Assembly (NCBI GenBank): GCA_009829735.1
Contig: CM020619.1
Span: 7,926,375-7,990,374 of the forward strand
Length of the DNA: 64,000 bases
Reading direction: 5' to 3'
From: Pyropia yezoensis
Lineage: Eukaryota; Rhodophyta; Bangiophyceae; Bangiales; Bangiaceae
Position 1 is the first letter of the stretch. Each line of letters starts with the position of its first letter. Position numbers and translations under genes: made by a program. Under the pieces are notes generated by a model that did not search any database, was not told the origin of the DNA, and saw only the letters and a list, made by a program, of their open reading frames with translations. Shown here one piece after another: positions 62,562-64,000 of the stretch.

Positions 62562-64000
62562 CCGCCGCTCCGCTGCCGCCGCTGCTACCAACACTGCCGC
62601 CGCTGCTGCTGGTGGGGGGGCCACCCGCCCCCCGTCCTAGGCCTGCCGCCGACCCAGTCACGCCGACGACCCCACCACCGTCACCGCCACCGCCACCGCC
62701 ACCACTGGCGACGCCGCCACCACCGGCGACGCCGCCGCCGCCGCCGTCGCCGCCACCACCCTTGCCAACCCCGCCGTCGCTGCCAATGGCGCCCCCCCCC
62801 CCACCGCCGGGGTTGACGCCGTCGCCCTGCGGGCCAGAGAAACAGGACGACCACCACCGCCTCGACGAGCCGCCGCTTCCAATCGCCTGTTGCCGCGCTC
62901 ACGCCCGAGACAGTTATCGAGGGAGGGGGGGGGGAAGGGAGAGTGCGGGTGGGGAAGTGGGAGAGAGGAAAAGGGAAAAAAGCGCACGCGCGCCGCCCAC
63001 GTGTGTAAACGTGCATGCAGCACGGGCAAAGAGCATCGGGCGAGGGCGGGTGTGTCAGTAACGGTTGCGGGTCTGTTCGAGGCGCGTTGCGGCAGGCCCC
63101 CACCTCCACATACCACCGTCGTGGCGCCGTGGCGGTGGCGGCAGTGGCGGCATGCCTGCTGCCGGCCTGCGTGTCTCCCCTCCCACTCTCCCCGCCCTCT
63201 TCGTAGTGCACCCCAACGACACCCCACCCACGCTGCACACACCTCCCCAAGCACCGCAAGGAGCACAAGAAAAAAAAACCACACGTACCGTTCCCGGCCG
63301 CGGCTTGGCGCCGCTCCAGCAGCTACTGTCAGCCGACTGCGGGGCAGTGCCGCCCGGCGAGCCCGGCGACAACGGCAGGGCCCCCCGCAGGTCCTCCGTG
63401 CCGAGGGTGCCGGTGGAGCCCCACGCAGACAGCAGCGGTGCCGCCACGCCAGACGTCGCCGACGAGGACGCCGCCGAGTCCACCCGCCCCGCCCGTCCAG
63501 GAGACATGGACGGCGGGGATGGGGGCGGGAGCGAGGGGGACCGCGGCGAGCCGCCGTCGGCCACCAGCCGCCAGGCAGGTGGCGACGGGGGAGCCAGCGG
63601 CGGCGGCGAACCGGCCGCCGCCGCCGCCACCCCCACCGCCAGCACCCCCGCCTCTGCCGCGCGGGAGGGGGTGCCCGCGGCGGCGCCCCCCCCCCCCCCC
63701 CCCCGGACGGGGGGCAGCAGGCGGCTGCTCCCCGCCCCCGCCCCCCCCCCACCCTCTGTCGCCGACGCCGCCGCTTCCGCGGCCACCGCCGCCACCGCGG
63801 CGGTCGCGGTCGCCGCCGCGGCGGCGGCGCGGCGCTCGTCCGCCTCGGCGGCGGCAACCGCCGACACGGTCGCGGCCTGTGCGTCGGCCACCGCCGAGCG
63901 GAGGCGGCCGCCGAGGCCGACGACGCGCGCCCACAGGCGGGCGGCCGCCGCGTCGCGGGGCGGCGACGTGGCCGACCGGCGCGACGAGCGCGCCGACGAA
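62542..64000 (-). CDS. Two-exon gene running off the right edge (5' end missing)
   Basis: Exon (63,289 to beyond 64,000) reads ARLWARVVGLGGRLRSAVADAQAATVSAVAAAEADERR, a helical, possibly coiled-coil Ala-rich segment. A Pro/Ser/Gly-rich region follows with ordinary stretches (SAWGSTGTLGTEDLRGALPLSPG). An intron 62,827-63,288 (GTACGT...CCCGCAG, phase 0) joins GAKPRPGT to GDGVNPGGGGGG. The Gly-rich last exon ends AAVKRLAS and TAA 62,542-62,544. Phase and frame agree across the junction. The family is unrecognised; the N-terminus lies outside the window. Alternative small exons within the 462-bp intron cannot be excluded. Confidence 0.55.

Overview
This looks like nuclear DNA of a red alga, most likely a bangiophyte of the Porphyra/Pyropia type. 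That is inference from four things: very high GC with long mono-C/mono-G runs; Ala/Gly/Pro-rich proteins; short GT-AG introns in only a minority of genes; and a plastid-targeted precursor at 50.1-51.0 kb whose transit peptide starts MAFVGS, the phenylalanine-led form typical of red algae. No prokaryotic operon features, rRNA, tRNA or CRISPR were found.

0-19 kb is transposon-rich. A decayed MULE-like transposase (2.3-4.6 kb) abuts the remains of an APC1-like gene (minus strand), which is split by a 9,197-bp Ty3/gypsy chromovirus (6,034-15,230). The element has 469-bp LTRs, a 5-bp target duplication (CAGGC), gag, a gag-pol ATGA overlap and a chromodomain-tipped pol, plus a roughly 650-codon antisense reading frame between pol and the 3' LTR. 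Its RT lacks the region that normally precedes the DYRKLN motif. A diverged repeat occurs in inverted orientation at 1.6 and 17.5 kb.

19-31 kb holds host genes: a small unknown protein, a RING-H2 E3 ligase, a nucleoplasmin-like FKBP (nuclear FKBP39/46/53 type) and a secreted Cys-rich protein, followed by about 2.6 kb of simple sequence and an incompletely resolved small gene.

31-40 kb is a second transposon zone: a PIF/Harbinger fragment beside a near-perfect 27-bp inverted repeat, a solo LTR of the 6-15 kb element with its own duplication (CTATC), an intact Tc1/mariner-IS630-like transposase and a pogo-like fragment. Between them lies a four-exon gene for an unrecognised Cys-rich protein whose splice phases all agree.

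40-57 kb is a host gene block: an MFS transporter, a germin-like cupin, a WDR12/YTM1 ribosome-biogenesis protein, an FG-GAP beta-propeller protein, the plastid-targeted repeat protein, a SNF2 (SMARCAL1-like) protein with two GRF-type zinc fingers, and a secreted repeat protein. 57-62.5 kb is mostly simple sequence plus a 1.25-kb element with 29-bp inverted ends; a minus-strand two-exon gene runs off the right edge.

Two genome-level patterns stand out. Clusters of GTAC-centred motifs (TGTACTGTACA-like) recur in AT-richer gaps near gene starts. Three genes (the MULE, WDR12 and the SNF2 gene) change reading frame at mono-G/C runs, so homopolymer length errors or variation must be considered when judging them broken.
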